DNA of 64,000 nucleotides, taken from assembly GCA_003260075.1 (NCBI GenBank), contig QLIY01000668.1, positions 28,287 through 92,286 on the forward strand, read 5' to 3'. Below, piece after piece: positions 38,901 to 64,000 of this stretch (its first letter is position 1; each line of letters begins with the position of its first letter). The DNA is from Phallusia mammillata (lineage: Eukaryota > Chordata > Ascidiacea > Phlebobranchia > Ascidiidae). The notes below the pieces were generated by a model that was not told the DNA's origin, ran no database searches, and saw only the letters and a program-made list of their open reading frames with translations. A program made the position numbers and the translations under genes.

Positions 38901-41900
38901 CATGTTCAACGCCAAACAAAATATTTAACTCCTGTTTGGGCCTTATTCTTTTGGCATATTTGAAAATCAGTTATAGTTATACCCAGTGATGGTATTCAGG
39001 TGGTTGGCACCAGTTCTATAGAACTGTCTCACAAAGTTTTATGAGATCAGCGAACTGGTTAGTATAACTGGTTACTGTCAATGGATTTTTGCATCTTATT
39101 TGATACACCGATTTTTGAGATCAGTCTGAAAAAGATGACTTTTGTGATAGAACCGACTGACTAAAAATTTGAATCCCATCACTGGTTATACCTATCTATC
39201 TAAGATTATATTGTACTTGGATTCAGTTATTGTTTAATGTAGGGCAGATATTCATACATTGTTGCAATACAAAGTGTGTATTTGTTTCGCAGAAGCTCCG
39301 CGTCTTCTGCTGCTGCTGCTGCTGCCAAGAAAGATGGAAATGAAATTGATGATTTTGAGTCATGGCTGGCCCAGGATGACAGCTTTTATTCACAAAATTA
39401 CACTCCAAAAGGTTTGGAAATAAAAAACTATATTTTTACGCTTTGTATTTAACTGAAGTAATCATCCAAACATGGTTCAATAGTAGTCTTTGGACTTGTG
39501 GATAAAAAATGGCTTTTAATTGTTTTGACCTGATGATGTTTACAGAAAACAGAAAATTTGTTTAACAGAAATATTTTTTTAGGCTACAGTTTGCAATAAA
39601 TCGAAACCTCTGATTAAGTGCAATAGGCCAGTGGTTCTAAACCTTTGCAAACATGGCAAACCTTTTTTCGCCCCCCCCCCAAAAACTATATTTTTACGCT
39701 TTGTATTTAACTGAAGTAATCATCCAAACATGGTTCAATAGTAGTCTTTGGACTTGTGGATAAAAAATGGCTTTTAATTGTTTTGACCTGATGATGACAA
39801 TAGCACTTGTCGAAACATCGGTATGTTTTACACAAATATACTGGCTCTGATTTTTTTGCTTAAAAATGGCTTAATTGTTAGTAAAAAAAAAATTTTTTCA
39901 TTACGTAGCCAATTTGGCTGGCCCCATTTATGTGTTTAACAGAAATATTTTTTTAGGCTACAGTTTGCAATAAATTGAAACCTCTGATTAAGTGCAATAG
40001 GCTAGTGGTTCTAAACCTTTGCAAACATGGCAAACCTTTTTTCTCAGAAACAAAATTCTTGAATTTAACATTTAAGAACACTTCCATTAAATAATTTAGC
40101 TATGGTAAACCTCACATGTACAAACCATTGCTTTATGATCTATATGTGGAGGTCAAAAAACTGTGTAAAGTTATGAGTTTGCCATTCTTTTTATTGCATA
40201 TAATCTTTACACAAAAAGGGTTTCAAATTTGATTTGTTGTGTGTTAGAAGAATCAGGGCCTAGACAAGAAGAAACGCAATCAAAATATGTCGGTTTTGGA
40301 AGTAGCCCTATGCCCCGGGAACAAGATGAGGGCGACTTTTTGGCTGGAGCTATGTCGTCTCTTTCAACTGGATGGCAGGTTGCGGCAAAGTGGACTTCAA
40401 CTGCTGCCTCTGCTGCTAAGGAAAATGTAAGTATCTGTTATTGTTGCTTGTGGTCTTTGCATTTGCCTAAATACTGTAACTTGAGTCAAGAAAAAAAATA
40501 TTTGTTTCTGGGATCCTTGGCCAAATGAAATATAAAAGATAACCAATTTTTGTTGTAAACCCAGCAGTTTCCAAATTAGGGTACAAATACCATTAGTTTT
40601 GCCAGGTGCCTGTTCAAATTATCTTAATATAAACATGTTGGACAAGGTCTCCGTCCTGAGTCTCTGGTGACTTTAATGTCATGAACACAACAGTTTGTCT
40701 TACAATTTTTTATGATAAGTACATGGTCCTAAACCATTAAATAATCATGGTATGCCAGCCCTATTGAAGACCTTACACTGACTCAGCTGGTCATCAAGCA
40801 TTCCTACATATGTCAAGGCATAGGTTAGAAAAACTTGCCAGTAGTGGGATCAATGATGGGAGCTTTCCGGGACTCTATCAACTGAGCTCCATAGACTCAG
40901 TGGTGAGCCCACCGAAAGTTTATTTAAATTGTGTGTGTACACTAAGCGTTCCTGATAAATTTGTCAAACAAAAGACTCACTGTTAAAGCACCAAGCCAAT
41001 AAATGAAAAGCTGCCCCCCCCCCACTCTATCAACTGAGCTCCATAGACTCAGTGGTGAGCCCACCGAAAGTCCATTTAAATTGTGTGTGTACACTAAACG
41101 TTCCTGATAAATTTGTCCAACAAAAGACTCAAAAAAGCATCAAGCCAATAAATGATAAGCTTCAGACAGTACACACTGTGTGTCCTGTTGTGGCATTGAA
41201 CAGAATAGGTGAGGTATGGCTTCTTTTTACCATGTTACTCCCAACAAACTGGGGTACCTCTGGATGGCTGCACTGGCCAATGCGGCCTATCGCTTGTCAC
41301 CAGCTGCATTGATGAGACTATATAATAGGGATGAGCCGGCCAAGCTAAGTCAGAACAGAGTGCTACCAAGCACCGCTGTTTTTGATGCACTCAGTGAGCT
41401 GTTGCACAAACAGACCTAAGCATTAAATTCACATGTTCATGGGCTGCCAGCATACGAAAATAGTGCATAAGGGTTTCCAAGAACAAAAATGATTGTTTTT
41501 TAAAGTACATTACTTCTGGGCCCTGTACAATTCAATGTGTCGCTGGTTGAGTAAGGGACCTTTGAAAGATACAAAACTAGCATGGAAATGGCAATGTTTG
41601 TGACGTCACAATGCACCGAACATTACTGTAAGTTGCTCGGTGCTCGACCAAATCGTACATTTGCAGTTTTGGCACATCCCTACTATATAGTTTGGAACAG
41701 TATGCACTGTCTGCAGCTTAAAATATTAAACCTTTGAAAAACACTACCTAATTACATTGTCGAATTTTCAGGCTGTTAAACTTGGTTCACAAGCATCAGT
41801 TATGGCCACAGACATTACGGCTAAAGTTTCAGACAAGGTGGTAAAACCCACACAGCAAAAATTGTCCGAGGGAAAAGTTGTTGACGACATCACCTCCAGT

Positions 41901-43569
41901 GTTTCCTCATGGGCTGGCAAGGTATGTTATGTTTGTTTTTGTTTATGATAGTTTGTTTTTTAATGGAATGTTGCTTGTATTTAATTGCATCTAATTTGCA
42001 TGATGCTTGTGGTATAAACAGCTGTTGTATAAAAAATGTTGTTTAAGGAAATGGTTAAAAAATACTAAAAAAAGGTTAAAAACAAAACAAAAATAAGTAT
42101 TCTGCATAGAAGTACATGCTCGCGATATAAACAGCCAAATTGCAATCTGGTATAAAAGAATAATTTGATTTACAGAAATAGTTAAATTAAAAATATACAC
42201 ATAAAAGTACATTAAAATCTAAACAAAAGTTCAAATACCAACTAACAAACATAAAATATTCAAGTATATTGTTTGAAGCCTACATAAACAAATACATTTG
42301 GGTTGGGGTTGTTCATTGATTTTTAGATTTGCAATTTTTATTTTTTAATGTTGTAATATATGCATGTCTATTTTGTTTTTATTTTCGGTTTAAAGTGTGA
42401 TTTTGCCAATAAAGTAGTTGCTACTGCATGTGTTTCATTCATACATACCAAAATCAGTTCTTGTACACATAAATTTTCATCACACCACATAGCTAAAATA
42501 ACGCTGAGAGAATTATATTTTCTAAACATATATGCTATGACTTTAATTTCTGTTGAACTAAGAATGAAAAATATTTACCTACCACGAAAATTAGTCTTTG
42601 AAAATCAAACACTCTCAGTCAATTCTGTTTGTTTACAATTTCCTATTGATCTAGATTTGACTAACAAAACATTGCTTGTGAATTTGTTTTGTACAGCAAC
42701 TTATAAGATATTTTATGTTGGTACATTACAGTGCATGTACTTGCTTTATAAATGTGCATTTTAGTAAGCTAGTTAGTAAAAGCAAACCTCTATCAGTCTT
42801 TGTAAATTCACAGCTGTCGGACTACAGCAAATCTGGACTAACCAATCTATCAAGTTTCATTCAAAATAAGAGGTAAGTGTATCTAATGTTACCCTTGTGT
42901 TATGTGATATAAGTTAGGCTTGCTGAAATTTCAGATAAGGGACTTACCCGTTCTGCTCTGTAGTAAAAATAATAACATGAATGGGCCACAGGACACTGAA
43001 ATAGGAATCTAAGGTTTTCTTGTCCAGGGTACAAAGTATTGAAGCCAAAAAGATCTTGTCAATATAGTTTTGATTCTGGGAATCTTTCCCTGTTCTATTG
43101 CCATTGTCGCAACGATTTCCACCTTTCATTTTTTAAATCACAAGTTTATACCGTAGTTGTTTTTGTGTATTTTTCAGTTTGAAATATTTTTGTTATTTCT
43201 TGCAGCCAATCAACTGAACAAAAACCTGACGATGTCAACGCAGAATTCTGGGATGCATTTGGTGCCCCTGACACGCCATCTAGCGGCACAGGCTCCCAAC
43301 CGTCCAAGTCGCATTCCCGTACCGAGTTCGATGACGTCATGGAGGGTGGAAAACCAGCGAAAGTGACGTCACCATCGAAAAAAGACGAACTCGACCTTGA
43401 GGCGTGGCTCAATGAGGGGACGGCCCCTGATACGTCATCAGCCCCGGCCGATACATCATCGAAACCTGGTGACGACTCGTGGGGAGGATGGGAGGAAGTG
43501 GGCTGGGACACGGCTGACGTCGTCAAGACGAACAATGAGATCAGCGTGACGTCATCAAAGAATGATTGA
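35291..43569 (+). CDS. ARFGAP1: ADP-ribosylation factor GTPase-activating protein 1
   Basis: It stimulates GTP hydrolysis on Arf1 at the Golgi and so controls COPI coat release. Exons 35291-35350, 36261-36428, 37568-37681, 38385-38488, 39293-39411, 40248-40426, 41772-41921, 42814-42872 and 43206-43569 join in phase to 438 codons plus stop. The N-terminus [20 protein letters not shown] leads into the ArfGAP zinc finger, C22-x2-C25-x16-C42-x2-C45, with arginine finger R50 in [30 protein letters not shown] is also typical. The curvature-sensing ALPS-type helix is [15 protein letters not shown] second stretch ([20 protein letters not shown]) matches the region after it in ArfGAP1. The C-terminal exon has W-containing acidic motifs ([22 protein letters not shown]) likely to bind coat or adaptors. 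A second copy of the first coding exon lies at 35774-35833. Confidence 0.96.
36527..36935. repeat. Direct duplication bridged by C10
   Basis: Units at about 36528-36727 and 36738-36933 (caaatcttgctgtg to gtttaaactcagcta) flank C10 at 36728-36737 with very few differences. Confidence 0.92.
38984..39184. mobile_element. hAT-type MITE with 8-bp target duplication
   Basis: Ends CAGTGATGGTATTC and GAATCCCATCACTG are flanked by gttatacc on both sides. Same family as 29874-30100 and 55564-55743. In ARFGAP1 intron 4. Confidence 0.92.
39421..40045. repeat. Direct duplication bridged by C10, second copy with insertion
   Basis: Unit 39421-39670 recurs from 39681 after C10 (39671-39680). The second copy contains an extra 130 bases (about 39797-39930) beginning atgacaatagcacttgtcgaaac. 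In the first copy the site reads cctgatgatgtttacag, so the two copies differ by an insertion or deletion at a CTGATGATG site. Confidence 0.85.
40745..40925. mobile_element. SINE-like repeat
   Basis: The phrases ggtatgccagccctattgaag, ctcagctggtcatcaagcattcc and tacatatgtcaaggcatagg recur, whole or in part, at 13919, 17560 and 20275. The right part reads, on the minus strand, like a decayed tRNA-type A and B box. Confidence 0.5.
40873..41165. repeat. Direct duplication bridged by C10
   Basis: Units at about 40873-41013 and 41024-41165 (actctatcaactgagctcc to aaaagctgc) flank C10 at 41014-41023. Confidence 0.88.
41158..41719. repeat. Hammerhead-bearing repeat split by a MITE
   Basis: This longer copy of the 28.2-kb element starts aagcttcagacagt and ends gcactgtctgcagctt. 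The ribozyme part has complete stem I strands AGCTGCA (41302-41308) and TGCAGCT (41712-41718). The core reads TTGATGA instead of CTGATGA, and the GAAAC box is decayed to GGAAC. The stem II loop is split by the hAT MITE at 41326-41682. The 5' part holds an open frame (from 41216) with no known motif. Confidence 0.7.
41326..41682. mobile_element. hAT-type MITE inside a hammerhead repeat
   Basis: Ends TAGGGATGAGCC and GGCACATCCCTA are near-perfect inverted repeats, flanked by ctatataa and ctatatag (7 of 8 match). The insertion lies in the loop between the two halves of stem II of the host repeat. Confidence 0.8.
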
Positions 43570-43770
43570 TGTCGAATTGTCGTCAAGCAGACACGGGTGT
43601 TTTTTTGTTATATTGTTTCGGTGTCTTGAATATATTGTGAGCTAAAGGCGCGACGCTAGTGCGAAGAATAGATACGACCGTTTCAAGGCGCTTTGTTTCA
43701 TTGTACTCGCGTGGCGTAACTCGACACTCGTGCGGGTTACGTTTCCTATTGACTGGACACGGAACGAGCG

Positions 43771-43854
<84 letters not shown>
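43771..43854. repeat. Poly-C tract, 84 bases
   Basis: An uninterrupted C run 200 bases after the ARFGAP1 stop codon. Its flanks (ggaacgagcg and tgcgaaagtg) are not duplicates of each other. Confidence 0.95.
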
Positions 43855-44484
43855 TGCGAAAGTGCACGAAGGTTTTAGCGCAGGTTTATATTATAAAACA
43901 GTTATATACTTGTCGTTCTGCCGCAGCGCGCGTTTTTTTCCGAGTTATTGTTTTGTCAAATCATAGTAATACAACTGTTGTATTGTGAGCATATACATTT
44001 GTTTAAAAACTCGCGAATTAGCGTTTTAAAACTCTACGAAAACATTTTGCGCGTTTTCAAGTGCAGCCATTGCAGGGTCGTCTGCCAGCGGATTGTGACG
44101 TCACAGTGTTGATTGTGACGTGTGTTATTTCAGCAGACAGGTTTGGTTTCAATCAGGCAATCTTCGATTTCACGAGATGCAGGCATCCAGTTACTGTCCC
44201 CAAGTCAGCCTGTATTTAAACAACCAGCTATTGGGGATTAGGTTTGCCACAAGCTGTAACTCTATGACTACTGGCTCGCGAAGACCACTTGCTGGCTACG
44301 TTCAGCATAAGACTTGGCTACGTCCTCAGTTCGGGCTTACGGTATCTGTGAATTGTGCTTTTTAAGTCATGCACCGAATTTTCGGTTAGCTGACCGTTTG
44401 TTGTACGAAATTACTGATATAAATTTGTATTACTTTCTGCAAAGCACAAGCCAACTATTCGGTTTCGGTCTGAATTTTGGTTTG

Positions 44485-44490
44485 AATAAA
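44485..44490 (+). terminator. Possible ARFGAP1 poly(A) signal
   Basis: AATAAATAAA, about 0.9 kb after the stop codon. It is the clearest signal in the region, but the 3' UTR would be long and would include the poly-C tract. Confidence 0.35.
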
Positions 44491-45435
44491 TAAAGAAAAC
44501 GTCATTTTTCTACACTTTCTGCGTCCGAAAAATGATCAAAATCAACATTTACACTTCAACTTGACTAAAAAAAAGTTTTTTAACAAAAACTGTTTTTTAA
44601 CAAAACTATTTTTAAATATTTAAATTTTTTGTGATAATCGGGATATTTCTTTATGTTTACCATCGCTTTTTCCACAAAAAATAGTATTGTTTATTTATTA
44701 CGTCTTAACATTCAATACACCATTTTTTCTGCGGAGTTTACCATTACAAGTTCTTAATTGTCCTTTATACAATCATTGCTTCGGTTACATATCGTTAATG
44801 TTCTGAAGGATTAGATTCAACAATACGTTCTAACGCCATCTTTTCTGTTAGCTGCAGAAATACCAATTGCGTTTTGCGGTTAATAATACGATTCAAGGCC
44901 CTGCGTTTTAACATAACTGACATGATTTAAATGCCATGATCGCGTTGAATAAGCGTTGCAAAGGCATTTTTTATACACAGCTGTACATGTTAGTGTAGTC
45001 AGTGGGCCTAAAAATTTGTATTTTCTTGTTCTTTATCCGTAAATATCCCAAGTGAATGTGATTGGGACTTCAGTATAGTGCGTTTGAAAAGTATCAGCGC
45101 TAACTCATAGGAGTAGGCTATGGCTGAATACATCATAATCTTAAATGTATATTTTGCACATTTAGGTTGACTTCAGTCCTGCAGTGCCAGTGGCCTTGAT
45201 TTAGCGTGGGATGAAAGTCACAAAGCCCGAGTTTTGGCTTTAAAGGAAATGCTAATATATATTTTTTTCCACCTGTGAGGAGCCCTTGTCTTTTCATAAG
45301 TCCTAAAACGTAACTTGATTTGATGTTATTTTCAGGTCTCTGTTCGGCACAAGAGCGCCTCTACTGGCTAATAAGTTGTTTGTAGATTTCCGCACAAGTT
45401 TAACTTAGTCTGCAGATTTCGCTTGCCGGGTGATC

Positions 45436-61890
<16,455 letters not shown>

Positions 61891-62206
61891 TGACATCACC
61901 GGGTCGACTCGATGACGTCATTAGGAAGCCCGACATTGTGAACTCACATTCCCACCCACACAATTGTGCAATTTAGCGAAACCGGCGACTGAGATTATGA
62001 CATCATCACCAATGACATCACAAAATACCCCAAGCGCAATTTTCCATGACGTCACAAGTGTTGTTGCGTCATAGCTAAAGATGACGACGAACGACGCTGC
62101 GATATTCTAAGCGTGCGGAAATGATTGCTGACGAAATAATCGCCCTTTTTATGTTTTTGCCAATTCACTTGCGGATTGGACTTTTTCCATTTTCTTTTTG
62201 TGGTGA

Positions 62207-62212
62207 AATAAA
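62207..62212 (+). terminator. EYA poly(A) signal
   Basis: AATAAA about 320 bases after the EYA stop codon, followed by acttgttgtat. Confidence 0.7.
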
Positions 62213-62351
62213 ACTTGTTGTATAAACAAAACTCGCTTAATAGGACTTACTCTGGTTGATAAAAGCCAACTTTCCTGTATACTTGTTTCGGTAGGACACC
62301 CAATCTCTTTTCGCACCTGCCAATGTCATACCAACGGTAGTTTTCAGCTGC

Positions 62352-62387
<36 letters not shown>

Positions 62388-63640
62388 CATGGGATTCAAG
62401 TGGGGTGGATTTGGGGCTTGATTTAAAGCAGGGGAAACATTTTTGTGGCCACGAATGCTTATCAAATTCTTGCCGAAAAAAAGTTAGGCGAGATTAATAA
62501 GTAAATGCCAATAGTGGTGATTCTGCAGAATAATTGTTTCTCTGTATAAAGTAGGTTGTAACTCAAGCGCGTTTTTTGAGCGTCGTGTACAGGAAAATTA
62601 ATATGGTGCAAACCAGCTTAAAATATATTTCGGAAATGTATTTATCAGCAGTTAAAATCCAATCGAACTAACGTTCTCAGTTTCCAAATCCAGTTAAAAC
62701 CGGTTTCGGTAGAAGGCAGAATTCAGCAAAATCTGAAACATACCGATGATAACTCAATGAAAACCTGATGTTCTGCTCTTTAATTTCCAATTTTGCAAAT
62801 CTTTGAGACTACAAACTAGCCAAATTGTTTCAAAACCAAGCCGCTTTGACCCGTATACGAAGTACTTCGCAGATACTACATACCTTGGCTTTATGTTAGG
62901 TTTCAAACACGCCGAGGTAATTTGCTAATACCACAAACAGTAATTTGTTGAAAGAATTGAAAGAGGGACACTTTTCTCAACAAAGAAGAAAGTAGAAATC
63001 GAATAAAAAACAGTCAAAAGTAGGCAACCTCGGGCTTTTTGAGTACTTGGCCGCCTAGGAACACCAAGTGTTGTAGTCATATTCCAGAAAAAAAGAAGAA
63101 ATTTTATTATACATACTCAAAACACATCAATTAGACTAAGCGCTACTTCGGATTAAATTCTTTGTAACACTTTTGATCACAAACTACTGAAACTTTGCAC
63201 CATGCTTCGTTGCACCACCTATTGGAAATCAGCACGCCTGTCTGTGAGGTTCTGTGTTAGTGCATTTTCCCTAATACAAGGCAACGTTGCAAACCACGAT
63301 AGGTGGCGTAAAGAGGAAAGTTTTAAAAAAAGTTAAGGTTGGAAGCTACGTTTTTTCAGTTGATTTTAATGACAGTTTCTATTAGTGTCAAAAAACGGCA
63401 ACTATAAGCTAATCCCTTATAAAGCTGGCCTCGAAGCGATGAGCCCACAAACACAAAACGTCGTGCTAGTAGGCGGTCGCCGACGTTTGGCCGATGTTTC
63501 CACCCGTGTTTCCCGGCCAACCTGAGCGCATACACCCGAGCAATTTGCTGTTTGTTGGGCGTCGTTGCTTGCAACTTGTGCTTAATAAGTCGCCTTAAAC
63601 CTATGACGCCGGAAAACGAACAGCCCATTGCCCGCTAGTC
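62213..63640. other. Intergenic region after EYA
   Basis: No supported gene. A G31 run lies at 62354-62384 without flanking duplication. A 90-codon minus-strand open frame (63628-63356) has no motif I recognise. Confidence 0.6.
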
Positions 63641-63655
63641 AGTCGTGTGGAGACG

Positions 63656-63901
63656 ATGTCTGCTTGTGGCGACGGTTTTGCGTTTGGCGTACGAGAGCGC
63701 GCGCCTGCGCAATTGCGACACCCCGTTGTCGCTGCACAACCACTTAATGTCACGTCGCTGCATTTCCATTCATTTGCTGACGCGACAAAAACGTTTTGTG
63801 TGGGACCATTTGCAGCACATTGTGAGAAACCACAAACAGAAGTTGGTTGGAAGGATNTAAACCACAAACAGAAGTTGGTTTGCAGCATTGAAAAGGGGTA
63901 A
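63656..63901 (+). CDS. Possible start of a further gene (weak)
   Basis: A CpG-rich stretch has an ATG at 63656 with an open frame starting MSACGDGFAFGVRERAPAQ. The frame crosses a single N at 63857, and aaccacaaacagaagttggtt is repeated on both sides of that N, so the 3' part is unreliable. I recognise no domain, and the opposite strand is also open. Confidence 0.2.
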   Translation: MSACGDGFAFGVRERAPAQLRHPVVAAQPLNVTSLHFHSFADATKTFCVGPFAAHCEKPQTEVGWKDXNHKQKLVCSIEKG

Positions 63902-64000
63902 TTTCTCCTTTTCATTAAGCTTTGGGAGGTGAAGTCTTCCTGCTTCGGAGCGCGACACGTCACTGCTTAGCGGGTGCTTCAGCACTTTGCTTTGTGGTGT

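Larger units (their letters stand above)
43570..45435. other. ARFGAP1 3' region and EYA upstream region
   Basis: A possible ARFGAP1 poly(A) signal AATAAA is at 44485-44490. An 84-base poly-C tract lies at 43771-43854. From 44040 to 44360 the sequence is richer in GC, with a TGACGTCA at 44097. A 5' UTR exon and promoter of EYA should lie between about 44.5 and 45.4 kb, but I see no decisive element. Confidence 0.4.

Noticed and set aside
41216..41419. 67-codon open frame ([20 protein letters not shown]...) as a gene
   Set aside because: It lies inside a dispersed repeat, runs across the MITE insertion border and has no splice context.

Overview
The window is eukaryotic, AT-rich and intron-rich, and it carries chordate gene families. 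Compact introns, abundant short hAT-type elements, tRNA-derived SINEs and frequent TGACGTCA octamers all suggest an ascidian tunicate, most likely Ciona. The species call is inference. All genes below were assembled by hand from splice sites, reading-frame phase and family recognition.

Layout, left to right. (1) 938-4676 (+): the 3' part of an oxysterol-binding-protein-related gene of the ORP1/ORP2 type. (2) 4991-9241 (-): a TFAP2 (AP-2) transcription factor in 12 exons, convergent with the ORP gene. (3) 11565-25009 (-): SNAPC4, the Myb-repeat subunit of the snRNA-activating complex, in 24 exons. (4) 26004-32727 (+): PPP1R8/NIPP1, divergent from SNAPC4, in 10 exons. (5) 33511-34914 (-): a small gene I do not recognise. 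(6) 35291-43569 (+): ARFGAP1, divergent from gene 5, in 9 exons. (7) 45436-61890 (+): EYA (eyes absent), with 15 exons and large introns. (8) 61891-64000: intergenic, with a CpG-rich end that may begin another gene. The genes do not form one pathway: lipid transfer, transcription (TFAP2, SNAPC4, EYA), PP1 and splicing control (NIPP1) and Golgi traffic (ArfGAP1) are simply neighbours. The two divergent pairs probably share promoter regions.

The most unusual feature is structural. About 25 times, a unique segment of 50-400 bp is present as two slightly diverged direct copies, usually separated exactly by a run of 9-12 G or C. Some of these units duplicate exons: a whole ORP exon, the whole first coding exon of ARFGAP1, and parts of SNAPC4, TFAP2 and PPP1R8 exons. 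All runs are G on the + strand from 301 to 21254, C from 22267 to 54364, and G again from 58073 on. The switches fall next to single-N joints at 22114 and 55300. This looks like either a contig-level assembly artefact (two haplotype paths written in tandem with a homopolymer bridge) or a real G-tract duplication process. Reads can decide which.

Other notable items are hammerhead-ribozyme cores in a repeat at 28.3, 28.5 and 41.3 kb (the last split by a hAT MITE); at least nine hAT MITEs, most with 8-bp target duplications; a poly-C tract that breaks the EYA reading frame; an inverted copy of a SNAPC4 Myb exon; and two GC-AG introns.
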